Assembly (NCBI RefSeq): GCF_017815515.1
Contig: NZ_CP072611.1
Coordinates: forward strand, 682,001-746,000
DNA: 64,000 nucleotides
Reading direction: 5' to 3'
Source of the DNA: Aureimonas populi
GTDB taxonomy: Bacteria > Pseudomonadota > Alphaproteobacteria > Rhizobiales > Rhizobiaceae
Of the stretch, positions 28,695-36,453 are shown one piece after another. Position 1 is the first letter of the stretch, and each line of letters starts with the position of its first letter. A program made the position numbers and the translations under genes. The notes under the pieces were generated by a model that was not told the DNA's origin, ran no database searches, and saw only the letters and a program-made list of their open reading frames with translations.

Positions 28695-30016
28695 GTGCCT
28701 CCGCCGCGCTTGCGACCTTCGCGGCCGAGACCGCGTCGGTGCCCGACGCGGTGCGCCGCGAAGCGATCCGCTCGATCATGAACGGCTTCGCCACCGGCCT
28801 TGCCGGCTGCGGCGACGCCGCCACTCTCCACGCCAAGGCCGTGGCCACGCGTTTCTCCGCACGTGGCGAGGCGAGCATCATGGGGCACCCGGAGCGGGTG
28901 GACATCCTCACGGCCGCCTTCCTGAACGCCATCGCAATCAATGTCCACGACTTCGACGACACGCATCCCGGCACCATCCTGCATCCGACGGCGCCGGTGT
29001 TGCCGCCGCTGTTGGCCCTTGCCGAGACGCGGGCGGTGACGGGGGCGGCCTTCCTCGACGCCTTCGCCATCGGCGTGGAGGTGGAATGCCGGATCGCCAA
29101 TGCCGTCTCGCCGGGCCACTATCGGCGCGGCTGGCACATCACGGCGACCTGCGGCGTCTTCGGCGCGGCGGCCGCCTCGGGACGCATTCTGGGCCTCGAC
29201 GCGGAGCGTATGCTCCATGCCCTCGGCATCGCCTCCGCGCAGGCTTCCGGTCTTGTGGAGACGCTCGGCACCATGGCCAAGAGCGTGGGTGTCGGCAACG
29301 CGGCGCGCAACGGCCTTTTCGCGGCCCTTCTTGCCGAAAACGGCTTGAAAGGACCTGCCCTCCCGCTGGAAGGCCCTCGCGGCTTCGTGGAAGTGACATC
29401 GGATGAACCGCGTCCCGGATGCCTTGCGGAAGGGCTGGGCGAGAGCTGGCAGCTTCTCCTCAACACCTACAAGCCCTATCCCTGCGGCGTGGTGCTGAAC
29501 CCCGTCATTGAGGCCGCCCTCCTGCTGGCCGCCGAGCCCGGCTTCGACGCGGCCCGCGTGCAGGGCGTCACCGTGCGGGGCGCCGCGCTCCTTGCCGAGC
29601 GCGCCGACCGCCCCTCTCCGGCAGAGGGCCGCGAGGCGCAGGTCAGTGCCCAGCACGCGGTGGCGGTCGCCTTCCTGCGGGGCAGGGCCGGCCTGGCGGA
29701 ATTCAGCGACGCAGCGGTGGCCGACCCGGCTGTCCAGGCCCTGCGCGAGACCGTGCGTGTGGCGATCGACCCGCAGCTGCCGGTCGGAGCGGCCGTCATC
29801 GACGTGCGCCTGCCATCGGGCTCGCTGTCGCGGCGCGTGGACAAGGCGCGCGGGGACGGCGGGCGACCGCTCGCCGACGCGGACATAGAGGAGAAGCTGC
29901 GGGCGCTGGCCGACTACGGCGCGCCTTCGGTGGACACCGCGCCCCTGATCGCGGCGCTCCGGCACAGCCCCGATGCCACCGACATGAGCGGCCTTGCCCG
30001 TTTTGCAACTCCGTAG
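28691..30016 (+). CDS. MmgE/PrpD family protein
   Basis: A 441-residue protein of the 2-methylcitrate dehydratase/cis-aconitate decarboxylase/iminodisuccinate epimerase family. The conserved first part VHDFDDTHPGTILHPTAPV (about residues 75-95) and the GVEVECRIANAV helix are present, as is YKPYPCGVVLNPVIEAA in the small domain. It starts in an ATGA overlap with the dehydrogenase. Family members dehydrate, decarboxylate or epimerise tricarboxylates and related acids, matching a TRAP-imported organic acid, but the reaction cannot be assigned here. Confidence 0.9.
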   Translation: MSASAALATFAAETASVPDAVRREAIRSIMNGFATGLAGCGDAATLHAKAVATRFSARGEASIMGHPERVDILTAAFLNAIAINVHDFDDTHPGTILHPTAPVLPPLLALAETRAVTGAAFLDAFAIGVEVECRIANAVSPGHYRRGWHITATCGVFGAAAASGRILGLDAERMLHALGIASAQASGLVETLGTMAKSVGVGNAARNGLFAALLAENGLKGPALPLEGPRGFVEVTSDEPRPGCLAEGLGESWQLLLNTYKPYPCGVVLNPVIEAALLLAAEPGFDAARVQGVTVRGAALLAERADRPSPAEGREAQVSAQHAVAVAFLRGRAGLAEFSDAAVADPAVQALRETVRVAIDPQLPVGAAVIDVRLPSGSLSRRVDKARGDGGRPLADADIEEKLRALADYGAPSVDTAPLIAALRHSPDATDMSGLARFATP

Positions 30017-30041
30017 CGCCCCATGCCCGTAGCCGGCAGCG

Positions 30042-30069
30042 CTTCTCCTTCCCAGGTCGGCGGGAGAAG
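30042..30069. terminator. Weak hairpin between converging genes
   Basis: Arms CTTCTCC (30042-30048) and GGAGAAG (30063-30069) with a 14-base loop, between the stops of the MmgE/PrpD and SDR genes. No T tract follows on either strand, so it is only a possible bidirectional terminator. Confidence 0.25.
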
Positions 30070-30080
30070 GGCAGACCGCC

Positions 30081-30866
30081 CTACCCTTCCGGCAGAGGCT
30101 GGTCGCCCGCCATCACCCCGCCGTCGATCACGAAGGAGCCGCCCGTGACCATCGCGGATTCATCCGAGCAAAGATAGACGGCCATGGCGGCCACCTCGTC
30201 CGGGCGGATCATGCGCCCGACCGGCTGGTAGCGCGACAGGGCCTCGAAACGCTCCTTCTCCTCGCCCGGATAGTATCTCGCCAGATAGTTCTCGATGAAG
30301 GGCGTGTGGACGCGCGCCGGGCAGATGCAGTTGGCGCGGATGCCATCCGCCACGTAATCGACGGCGATCGAGCGCGTCATCATGGCGATGGCGGCCTTTG
30401 ACGCGCTGTAGACGAACCGCTCGCGCATGGCCCGCACCGAGGCGAGCGAGGCCATGTTGAGCACCGTCCCGCCGCCGCGCCCGATCATGCCGGGCAGGAA
30501 GGCCTTCGTCACGTTAAACAGCCCCTCGACATTGACGCCGAGGACGAGGCGCAAATCCTCGAGGCTGGCGTCCAGCAGTTTGCCGATCGTGATCGCGGCG
30601 GCATTGTTGACGAGGACGTTCACCTGGACCCCGGCGTCGGCCAGCGAGGCGTCGAGGGCGGCGATGCCCTTCGGATCGGTCACGTCGAGCCTGCGCACCA
30701 GCACCCGCTCGCCGCCCGGCAGCCCAGCGCATCTCTCGGAGAGCAGCGCGGTATCGAGGTCGCTCGCGACCACGACGGCGCCTTCACGCAGGAAAGCCTC
30801 CACCATGGCCATGCCAATGCCGCCGGCCGCCCCGGTCACGAGGCATGTCTTGCCGTTCAGTCTCAT
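30081..30866 (-). CDS. SDR family oxidoreductase
   Basis: Classical short-chain dehydrogenase/reductase, 261 residues. The cofactor motif TGAAGGIG is near residue 12, NNAA near 88, and the catalytic Tyr-Lys pair in YSASK near 157 with the preceding Ser in NMASLAS. The Asp in SDLD after the second strand favours NAD over NADP. It is the last gene of a three-gene minus-strand set (MBL hydrolase, SDR, SDR). Sugar, hydroxy-acid or ketone substrates are all possible; a lactone-forming sugar dehydrogenase would fit the lactonase-like neighbour. Confidence 0.9.
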   Translation of the reverse strand: MRLNGKTCLVTGAAGGIGMAMVEAFLREGAVVVASDLDTALLSERCAGLPGGERVLVRRLDVTDPKGIAALDASLADAGVQVNVLVNNAAAITIGKLLDASLEDLRLVLGVNVEGLFNVTKAFLPGMIGRGGGTVLNMASLASVRAMRERFVYSASKAAIAMMTRSIAVDYVADGIRANCICPARVHTPFIENYLARYYPGEEKERFEALSRYQPVGRMIRPDEVAAMAVYLCSDESAMVTGGSFVIDGGVMAGDQPLPEG

Positions 30867-30887
30867 CCGCCTGTCTCCCGTCGTGCC

Positions 30888-31670
30888 TCAGGCCGCCGCC
30901 CAGCCGCCGTCCACGGCCATGTTGGCCCCGTTGATGTCGGACGAATGCGGGCCGCAGAGAAAAGCGACCGTCGCCCCTACCGCCTCCACCGAAACGAAAC
31001 GGCCCGTCGGATTGCGCCCCACGAGATAGTCGGCCCGCGCCTCTTCGAAGCCGCGCCCGGCCGCCCGCGCGCGCTCGGCGATGCGTGACAGGATCGCTTC
31101 GGTCGGCACCGTTCCCGGACTGACCGCGTTGGCGGTGATACCGGTGCGGGCCAGTTCGATGGCAAGCGCGCGCGTCATCCCGAGCAGCGCCGACTTCGTG
31201 GTCACGTAGTCGATGCGGTTCTCGGCCCCTCGCACGCCGTAGATGGACGCCATGTTGACGATACGCCCCCAACCGGCCGCCTTCATCGTCGGGACGGCAA
31301 GCCGTGCCAGATGAAAGGCCGAGGAGAGGTTGACGGCGATCGAGGCGTCCCACTCATCGCTCCGGAACTCATCCACAGGCTTGAAATGCCGCAGGACCGC
31401 ATTGTTGACGATGATGTCGATCCGGCCGAAGCGCCGGGCCGCCGTGTCCACCAGGGCCTCGATCGCGTCGACCGACCGCAGGTCGGCGCCCGAGAACATC
31501 GTGGCGCCCCCATAGGCGGCAGCCAGTTGCCCCGCCGCCGCCTCCCCCGTCCGCCGATCGCACAGGCCGTGGACGATGACATTCGCCCCGGCCCCGGCAA
31601 GCGCCTCCGCCACTCCGAGCCCGAGGCCCGCGAAGGAACCGGTGACGAGCGCCGTGCGCCCATGCAGCAT
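30888..31670 (-). CDS. SDR family oxidoreductase
   Basis: Second SDR of the set, 260 residues. TGSFAGLG replaces the common TGxxxGIG but keeps the spacing; NNAV is near residue 88, and the catalytic Tyr and Lys are in YVTTK near 157, with Ser in NMASIYG. The start at 31670 is chosen for its GGGAGG five bases upstream; ATG at 31685 would overlap the preceding stop as ATGA and is also possible. A long insertion before the C-terminus (RAAGRGFEEARADYLVGR) resembles hydroxybutyrate-dehydrogenase-type SDRs. It lies 17 bases before the other SDR. Confidence 0.89.
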   Translation of the reverse strand: MLHGRTALVTGSFAGLGLGVAEALAGAGANVIVHGLCDRRTGEAAAGQLAAAYGGATMFSGADLRSVDAIEALVDTAARRFGRIDIIVNNAVLRHFKPVDEFRSDEWDASIAVNLSSAFHLARLAVPTMKAAGWGRIVNMASIYGVRGAENRIDYVTTKSALLGMTRALAIELARTGITANAVSPGTVPTEAILSRIAERARAAGRGFEEARADYLVGRNPTGRFVSVEAVGATVAFLCGPHSSDINGANMAVDGGWAAA

Positions 31671-31681
31671 GGGGTCCTCCC

Positions 31682-32488
31682 TCATCGTTCGCGCGGGGGC
31701 ACGTCGAGGCGCACCGCGATGCCTTCGAGTTCGGGCGCGGGCGCGGGGTAGAGCCGCATCACCGCCGGATCGTGGCCGGGAATCACATGGTCGTCGGAAT
31801 CGGCAAGGCGACGGATGGTGCGGTAGCCGTCCAGCAGTTCGCCCACGTGGTAGACCGCCGGGAAAACGAGATTGTCCCGGTAATTGGCATAGAGATGCGT
31901 GGCATCCGACGCGATCACGACATGGCCGCGCCGCGTCCACACGCGCACCACCTGGAGGCCGCCGGTATGGCCGCCCGTGCGGTGGACGGTCAGCCCGTCG
32001 GCCAGTTCGTCGACCTCTTCGTGGAAGGTAATCCGTCCGGCGAAATTCAGCCTGACGAACCCCACCACGTCCTCCACGTCGAAGGGGTGGCGCAGGAAGG
32101 AATGACACATGCAGGGGCCGGTCGCGTAGGCGGCCTCGCCCGCCTGTAAATGAAAGCAAGCCCTTGGAAAGTCGGCGAGGGTGCCGGCGTGGTCGTAGTG
32201 CAGATGCGTCAGAACGACATCCTCGACCTCCCTGACGCGCACACCGAGTTTCTCCAGCGCCTGCGCGGGCCGCGAAACCAGCTCGCGCCCCCGCGCCCTG
32301 GCCGCCGCCTCGCCAAAGCCGGTGTCGATCACGAAGAGGCGGTCGGAGCGCCGTGCCACCCAGACGTAATAGAACAGATCCTCGCCCGCCTCGTGGATAT
32401 CGGCGCCGACGAAATTGTCGGCCCCGCGCCGCCCCGTGTGACAGGCGTATTTCAGGGCAAACAGCTCGAAAGGTTCGGGCTGCGTCAT
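31682..32488 (-). CDS. Metallo-beta-lactamase fold hydrolase, AHL-lactonase-like
   Basis: A 268-residue di-zinc hydrolase. The zinc motif HxHxDH occurs as THLHYDHAG near residue 110; later ligands are in GGHTGG, SDATH and IPGHDP, the pattern of the AiiA/AttM lactonase group. The start at 32488 has GGGGAGG eight bases upstream; an in-frame ATG at 32509 is less well placed. Cytoplasmic. Its co-transcription with two SDRs and divergence from a carboxymuconolactone-decarboxylase-like gene suggests a catabolic lactone rather than a quorum signal. No LuxI or LuxR homologue is visible. Confidence 0.88.
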   Translation of the reverse strand: MTQPEPFELFALKYACHTGRRGADNFVGADIHEAGEDLFYYVWVARRSDRLFVIDTGFGEAAARARGRELVSRPAQALEKLGVRVREVEDVVLTHLHYDHAGTLADFPRACFHLQAGEAAYATGPCMCHSFLRHPFDVEDVVGFVRLNFAGRITFHEEVDELADGLTVHRTGGHTGGLQVVRVWTRRGHVVIASDATHLYANYRDNLVFPAVYHVGELLDGYRTIRRLADSDDHVIPGHDPAVMRLYPAPAPELEGIAVRLDVPPRER

Positions 32489-32573
32489 GCTTGGTTCCTC
32501 CCCGATCACAATCGAAAGGCGACCGTCCCTTCTCTCATAGCACTCATATCGGAAAACTCAACATACGATACTA

Positions 32574-32614
32574 CCATCATACAAACTTGACGCTTGCTTG
32601 CGATTGTATGATGG
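32574..32614. promoter_or_regulatory. 11-bp inverted repeat in a divergent promoter
   Basis: Perfect arms CCATCATACAA (32574-32584) and TTGTATGATGG (32604-32614) are 30 bases centre to centre, about three helical turns, between the MBL-hydrolase operon and the CMD-like operon. Each arm contains TATGAT on one strand, a plausible -10. A further CATACGATA at 32562-32570 is identical to part of the dctP/dctQM operator region. Two dimers on one DNA face, or a looped tetramer, would fit this spacing. Confidence 0.5.
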
Positions 32615-32661
32615 TTCGCCGGGATGGAAATCCGCGAGCGGACGGCAAGGAGCATCAATAC

Positions 32662-33072
32662 ATGGCCAGACGAGCCGAATTTCAGGGCGAGCAGTTCGAG
32701 AAGGGACTTGGAATCCGGCGCGAGGTGCTCGGGGGAGCCTATGTCGACAAGTCGGTGGACGCCGCCACGGACGTAACTGCCCCGCTCCAGAAGCTCGTGA
32801 CGGAATGGTGCTGGGGCGAGATCTGGTCGCGTCCCGGCCTCGACCGGCGCACGCGCAGCTTTCTGAACCTAGCCATGCTGACGGCGCTCAACCGGCCGCA
32901 CGAGATCAAGCTGCATGTGCGCGGCGCGCTGAACAACGGCGTCACGCGCGAGGAGATCGGCGAGGTGGTGCTGCAAGCGGCCATCTATTGCGGCGTTCCG
33001 GCCGCGCTCGACACGCTGCGCGTCGTCACCGAGACCTACGCGCAGATCGATGCCGAGGCGCAAAGCCGCTGA
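32662..33072 (+). CDS. Carboxymuconolactone decarboxylase family protein
   Basis: A 136-residue AhpD-like-fold protein, similar in length and sequence to PcaC, the 4-carboxymuconolactone decarboxylase of the protocatechuate pathway. The core runs TEWCWGEIWSRPGLDRRTRSFL near residues 50-70 and LHVRGALNNGVTREEI near 92. There is no CxxC motif, arguing against peroxidase function. AAGGAG lies nine bases before the ATG. No other protocatechuate gene is nearby, so it probably acts on another lactone or acid handled by the lactonase-like enzyme across the promoter. Confidence 0.9.
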   Translation: MARRAEFQGEQFEKGLGIRREVLGGAYVDKSVDAATDVTAPLQKLVTEWCWGEIWSRPGLDRRTRSFLNLAMLTALNRPHEIKLHVRGALNNGVTREEIGEVVLQAAIYCGVPAALDTLRVVTETYAQIDAEAQSR

Positions 33073-33098
33073 CCGGGAGGCCGGGGAGGAGAGAACAG

Positions 33099-34037
33099 AT
33101 GACCGCAACAATCGGTTTCGTTGGCCTGGGCACGATGGGCCTTCCCATGGCGTCCAACCTTTCTCGCGCCGGCTTTGCCGTGCGCGGCTACGATCTTTCG
33201 CCCGAGGCACGCAAAGCCTTTGCCGAAGTCGGCGGCGTGGCCGCGTCCTCGGCGGCGGAGGCGACGAAGGGTGCGGCCTTCGTCATCACCATGCTGCCGA
33301 CGGCCGCCCATATCGACGCGGCGCTCTTCGAGGCGGGCGGCATCGCCGAGGCAATCGGGCCCGAGGCGATCCTCGTCAACATGTCCACCATCCTGCCAGA
33401 AGAAACCGATCGGCTCGCCGCCCGGCTGTCCGGGTTCTCCATCGCGATGATCGACGCGCCGGTGGGCCGCTCGGCGCTGGAGGCCGCGCGCGGCGCCTTG
33501 CTCATCCTGGCAAGCGGCGAGAAGCGCGCGCTGGAGGCCGCACGCCCGCTCTTCGAGGTCATGGGCAACCAGACCATCGACTGCGGAGCGCTCGGCAACG
33601 GCTCGCGCGTCAAGGTCATCAACAATTTCATGGGCGTTTCGCTCAACGCGCTCACGGCCGAGGCACTGACGCTTGCCGAGGCATCGGGCCTCGACATCCG
33701 GCTGGCGCTCGAAGTGATGCGCGGCACCATCGCGGGTATCGGGCACATGCGGGTGACATACCCGAACAAGGTGCTGAAAGGCGACCTGTCAGCCGGTTTT
33801 CCCGTCGACCTCGCGCATAAGGATCTGGGGCTGGCCCTTCAGCTCGCCGCGCGGGTAAACGCCCCGGTCTTCATGGGCGGGGCAGCCGCGCAGATCTACT
33901 CGATCGTGCGCGCGGATGGACGCGGACGGCAGGATTACACCGCCGTCTATCCCGTCTTGCGCACCCTCGCCGGCCTGCCCGACACCATCCCCTACGACCC
34001 TTCGGCGGACGATGAATACAACCCGTTCAACGCGTGA
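33099..34037 (+). CDS. NAD(P)-dependent beta-hydroxyacid dehydrogenase (HIBADH family)
   Basis: A 312-residue paralogue of the dehydrogenase at 27789-28694. The Rossmann motif FVGLGTMGLPMASN is at the N-terminus and the catalytic lysine in SRVKVINNFM. The substrate loop reads PVGRSALEAARG instead of the usual CPVSGG. A Gly-Arg-Ser/Thr here recalls the sulfolactaldehyde reductase (YihU) branch, where the Arg helps bind sulfonate, as I remember that family. GGGGAGG lies before the ATG. The adjacent Bug-type binding protein would supply an acidic substrate. Specificity is inferred only. Confidence 0.88.
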   Translation: MTATIGFVGLGTMGLPMASNLSRAGFAVRGYDLSPEARKAFAEVGGVAASSAAEATKGAAFVITMLPTAAHIDAALFEAGGIAEAIGPEAILVNMSTILPEETDRLAARLSGFSIAMIDAPVGRSALEAARGALLILASGEKRALEAARPLFEVMGNQTIDCGALGNGSRVKVINNFMGVSLNALTAEALTLAEASGLDIRLALEVMRGTIAGIGHMRVTYPNKVLKGDLSAGFPVDLAHKDLGLALQLAARVNAPVFMGGAAAQIYSIVRADGRGRQDYTAVYPVLRTLAGLPDTIPYDPSADDEYNPFNA

Positions 34038-34074
34038 GGACGGTCGCAAAGATACACCGGGAGGATACGAAACC

Positions 34075-35043
34075 ATGACCTTGAGACCTATCGGGGCCTC
34101 CGGCCTCTCATGCCTGTTGGCGACGGCCACCTTCGGTTCGCCGGCCCTGGCGCAATTTCCGGACCAGCCCATCCGGATCGTGGTGCCCTTCGCGGCAGGC
34201 GGCGGCGTGGATGCATTGGCCCGCCCCTTCGCCGTGCGCCTGGCCGAAATCCTGGGCCAGAACGTGCTGATCGAGAATCAAGGCAGCGCGACGGGCGAAC
34301 TTGGCGCGGTCGCGGTGAAGATGTCGGAAGCGGACGGTTATACTCTGCTTCTCAGTTCGGCGGCCTTCGGGACGACCCCTGCCTTCTATCCGCAGGCCGC
34401 CTACGATCCCGTCGAGGATTTCGAGACGATCGCGATCCTGGCAAGCGCACCGCAGGTTCTCGTGGCCACGAACGAGCTGGACGCCGCCTCGGTCGAGGAC
34501 ATCATCGCAACGGCGAGGGAGAGCGACGCCCTGACCGTTGCGCTTAGCGCCACGACCGGCATTCAGGCCTTGGCGACCTATCTTCTGGCGGACCTTTCGG
34601 ACATCGAGCTGACCTATGTTCCCTATCCGGGAGCAGGAGCCGCCTTTCCCGACCTCATGGCCGGCCGCGTCGATCTGATGATCGACAATCCGGGCTCGTC
34701 CCTGCCCCTCGTACAGGGCAACAGTCTCAAGCTCATCGCAACGACAGGCGCCGAGCGGCTGGAGGCGGCGCCCGATACGCCGACGATCGGCGAGACAATT
34801 CCCGGCTTCGAGGTCGCCAACTGGTTCGTGCTGGCCGCTCCGTCCGACACGCCGCAGGACGTGCTCGACGCCCTGAGCCAGGCCGCCCGGGAAGCGATCA
34901 ATCACCCCGAGCTTGCCGAACGCCTGCAACGGGAGGGCACGACACCTTTCAGCCTCGACCAGGAGGAATCCTCTGCCTTCGTTCAAAGCGAGGTGGAAAG
35001 GTGGCGCGAGACGGTTTCCGACCTCGATCTTCAGGTGCACTAA
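34075..35043 (+). CDS. Bug/TctC-type tripartite tricarboxylate transporter binding protein (orphan)
   Basis: A 322-residue periplasmic receptor with a signal peptide (cleavage near SPALAQF). The family opening FPDQPIRIVVPFAAGGG is at about residues 27-43, with VLIENQGSATGELGA and LMAGRVDLMIDN later. GGGAGG lies about nine bases before the ATG. Bug proteins bind carboxylates such as aromatic acids, aspartate or nicotinate and normally work with TctA and TctB. Neither is in the window, so this is an orphan that must use membrane subunits encoded elsewhere or act as a sensor. Confidence 0.92.
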   Translation: MTLRPIGASGLSCLLATATFGSPALAQFPDQPIRIVVPFAAGGGVDALARPFAVRLAEILGQNVLIENQGSATGELGAVAVKMSEADGYTLLLSSAAFGTTPAFYPQAAYDPVEDFETIAILASAPQVLVATNELDAASVEDIIATARESDALTVALSATTGIQALATYLLADLSDIELTYVPYPGAGAAFPDLMAGRVDLMIDNPGSSLPLVQGNSLKLIATTGAERLEAAPDTPTIGETIPGFEVANWFVLAAPSDTPQDVLDALSQAAREAINHPELAERLQREGTTPFSLDQEESSAFVQSEVERWRETVSDLDLQVH

Positions 35044-35094
35044 TCCCGGTCGGCTCATTGAGGATCGGCGCCCACACCACCCTGCCGAATGCTG

Positions 35095-35165
35095 GCCATC
35101 ACGAGCATTCCGTGACTGGCAGGGGCATCGTCGCCGGGCTCGGCCGGCGCGGACCCCTTCCGCGC
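35095..35165 (+). terminator. Two consecutive stem-loops after the Bug gene
   Basis: First stem GCCATCACG/CGTGACTGGC (35095-35120) has one bulged base; the second, GCGCGGA/TCCGCGC (35147-35165), is perfect with a five-base loop. They lie 52-122 bases past the stop. No strong T tract follows directly; a TTTTT occurs only at about 35261. The rest of 35044-35296 shows nothing else recognisable. Confidence 0.35.
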
Positions 35166-35296
35166 TTGCGTCCATCACGGTCGTGGTAGCATCCTGGCGA
35201 TCGCCGGCAAGAGCGCCGCATGGCGGGTGGCCGGTTCGAACCCACGCGCCTCGGCGGCTTTTTGCAAGTCGTAGCGCGTCGCGCCCGGCTTGCCTC

Positions 35297-36088
35297 TCAC
35301 TCATATGAGGCGATGAAGTCCGTCAGGTCGTCGCCCAGGAGATTGACATGGTCGCGCATCGCGGTGTGGGCGCGGTCCGCGTCGCGGTCGCAAATGGCGC
35401 GGACGATTTCCTCGTGCTCGTTGATCGTCTTCTCGAAACGGCGCGGGAGGGCGGTGACGCGGCGGCGGAACGGGGAGACCCGGTTGCGCAACTGGCGGGT
35501 CTGCTCCGCCAGATAGCCGTTTCGCGACGCGTCGTAGATGATCTCGTGGAACTCCTGGTTGGCGGCGTAGAAAGCCGCCACATCCGCCTCCGAATGATTC
35601 GCCATCTGGGCCAGCCGGCGGTGAACCTGAAGGAGCAGTTCCTCCTGCTGCCTGGAAGCCCGCCGCGCGGCCAGGCGCGCGCACAGGCCCTCCAGTTCGG
35701 CCATCACCTGGAACATCTCGATCAGCACGCTGACGCCGATCTTGCGCACCACCACACCCTGCCGGCCGCGCAACTCGACCAGTTCGTTCGCGCCCAGCAG
35801 GCGGAAGGCCTCGCGGACCGGCGTGCGTGACATGCCGAAGCGCTGGGCGATCTCCTGCTCGTCCAGCCGGTCGCCGGGCTTGAGGGCTCCGTTGACGATC
35901 TCGGTCTCCAGCTTCTGATGAAGGAAACCCGCGAGGGTGGTGCCGGGCTGCCGGACCGCCTCGTCCGCCCCGCCGGCCCCCGATGAGGATGCGCGGGGCG
36001 CGGACGACCGGGCGGGCTTGCGGCCACGGATGCCCTTCCTCGCCTTCGCCTTTTGCGGGGCTTCCTCGCCCGCCAGCGTATCCGACAT
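35297..36088 (-). CDS. GntR-family transcriptional regulator, FCD subfamily (third)
   Basis: Regulator with a disordered, Lys/Arg/Ala/Ser-rich N-terminal extension of about 45 residues before the winged helix-turn-helix (QEIAQRFGMSRTPVREAFRL) and the FCD domain (MAELEGLCARLAA, then FHEIIYDASRN). The extension is unlike the other two GntR proteins in the window. The start at 36088 has AGAGG nine bases upstream; ATG at 36094 and 36136 are alternatives. It diverges from the NitT/THI5-type importer and converges on the Bug gene, so either could be its target. Inverted repeats with ATAC half-sites occur in both nearby promoter regions. Confidence 0.9.
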   Translation of the reverse strand: MSDTLAGEEAPQKAKARKGIRGRKPARSSAPRASSSGAGGADEAVRQPGTTLAGFLHQKLETEIVNGALKPGDRLDEQEIAQRFGMSRTPVREAFRLLGANELVELRGRQGVVVRKIGVSVLIEMFQVMAELEGLCARLAARRASRQQEELLLQVHRRLAQMANHSEADVAAFYAANQEFHEIIYDASRNGYLAEQTRQLRNRVSPFRRRVTALPRRFEKTINEHEEIVRAICDRDADRAHTAMRDHVNLLGDDLTDFIASYE

Positions 36089-36453
36089 GCCCATCCGCCT
36101 CTTGCTGAACCCAAAAACCGAACTCTCAAGGCTCACTTATCGCAGATCGGACCACGCTAGGAAACAAGCAGATGGAACGAGAGCACACGCTCGCCCCAAT
36201 AATATGCAAGAATTATTTATAGGCATACATTAGCAGAATATGCCTTTCGATCGCGCAGCCCCCGGGGCGCCGCACGGCCGAGCGAAGGCGGCGACCGGCC
36301 TCGTCGGAATTCCCAAGAGACTGTATGAGCTTGAAGAATGGGATCGTTGGTTCGAACGGGTCGCAAGTGGCACGGTTCTTGCCACCCATCGGCCAACAGG
36401 ACCTCGTAGATCGCCGGCTGCTGATTATGCAAGATATAGAATTACGCATACCA
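36089..36453. other. Divergent intergenic region, third GntR and NitT/THI5 importer
   Basis: About 365 bases. The stretch 36190-36240 is strikingly A+T-rich for this DNA and holds a 25-base inverted repeat listed separately. A G+C palindrome GCCCCCGGGGC follows near 36260. An open frame continuous with the ATPase begins at 36325, but it is rich in ATA, TTA and other codons avoided elsewhere in the window, so I read it as untranslated leader. Confidence 0.5.
36221..36245. promoter_or_regulatory. Inverted repeat AGGCATA-N11-TATGCCT
   Basis: Seven-base perfect arms with an 11-base spacer, 25 bases in all, the same layout as the repeat at 25569-25593. A TATGC at 36203-36207 adds a third half-site. 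It lies in the A+T-rich island between the third GntR gene and the importer operon; binding by that GntR is inferred. Confidence 0.4.

Noticed and set aside
31682..32488. Quorum-quenching system based on the lactonase-like enzyme
   Set aside because: No LuxI/LuxR-type gene nearby, and the operon partners are metabolic SDRs; a catabolic lactonase is more economical.
35225..35255. GGTTCGAACC, resembling a tRNA T-loop, downstream of the Bug gene
   Set aside because: The flanking bases do not form a five-base T stem and no anticodon or acceptor arm can be built. A similar GTTCGAAC near 36351 fails the same test.
36325..36453. N-terminal extension of the NitT-type ATPase
   Set aside because: No ribosome site and several A+T-rich codons avoided elsewhere in the window; the homologous domain begins much later.
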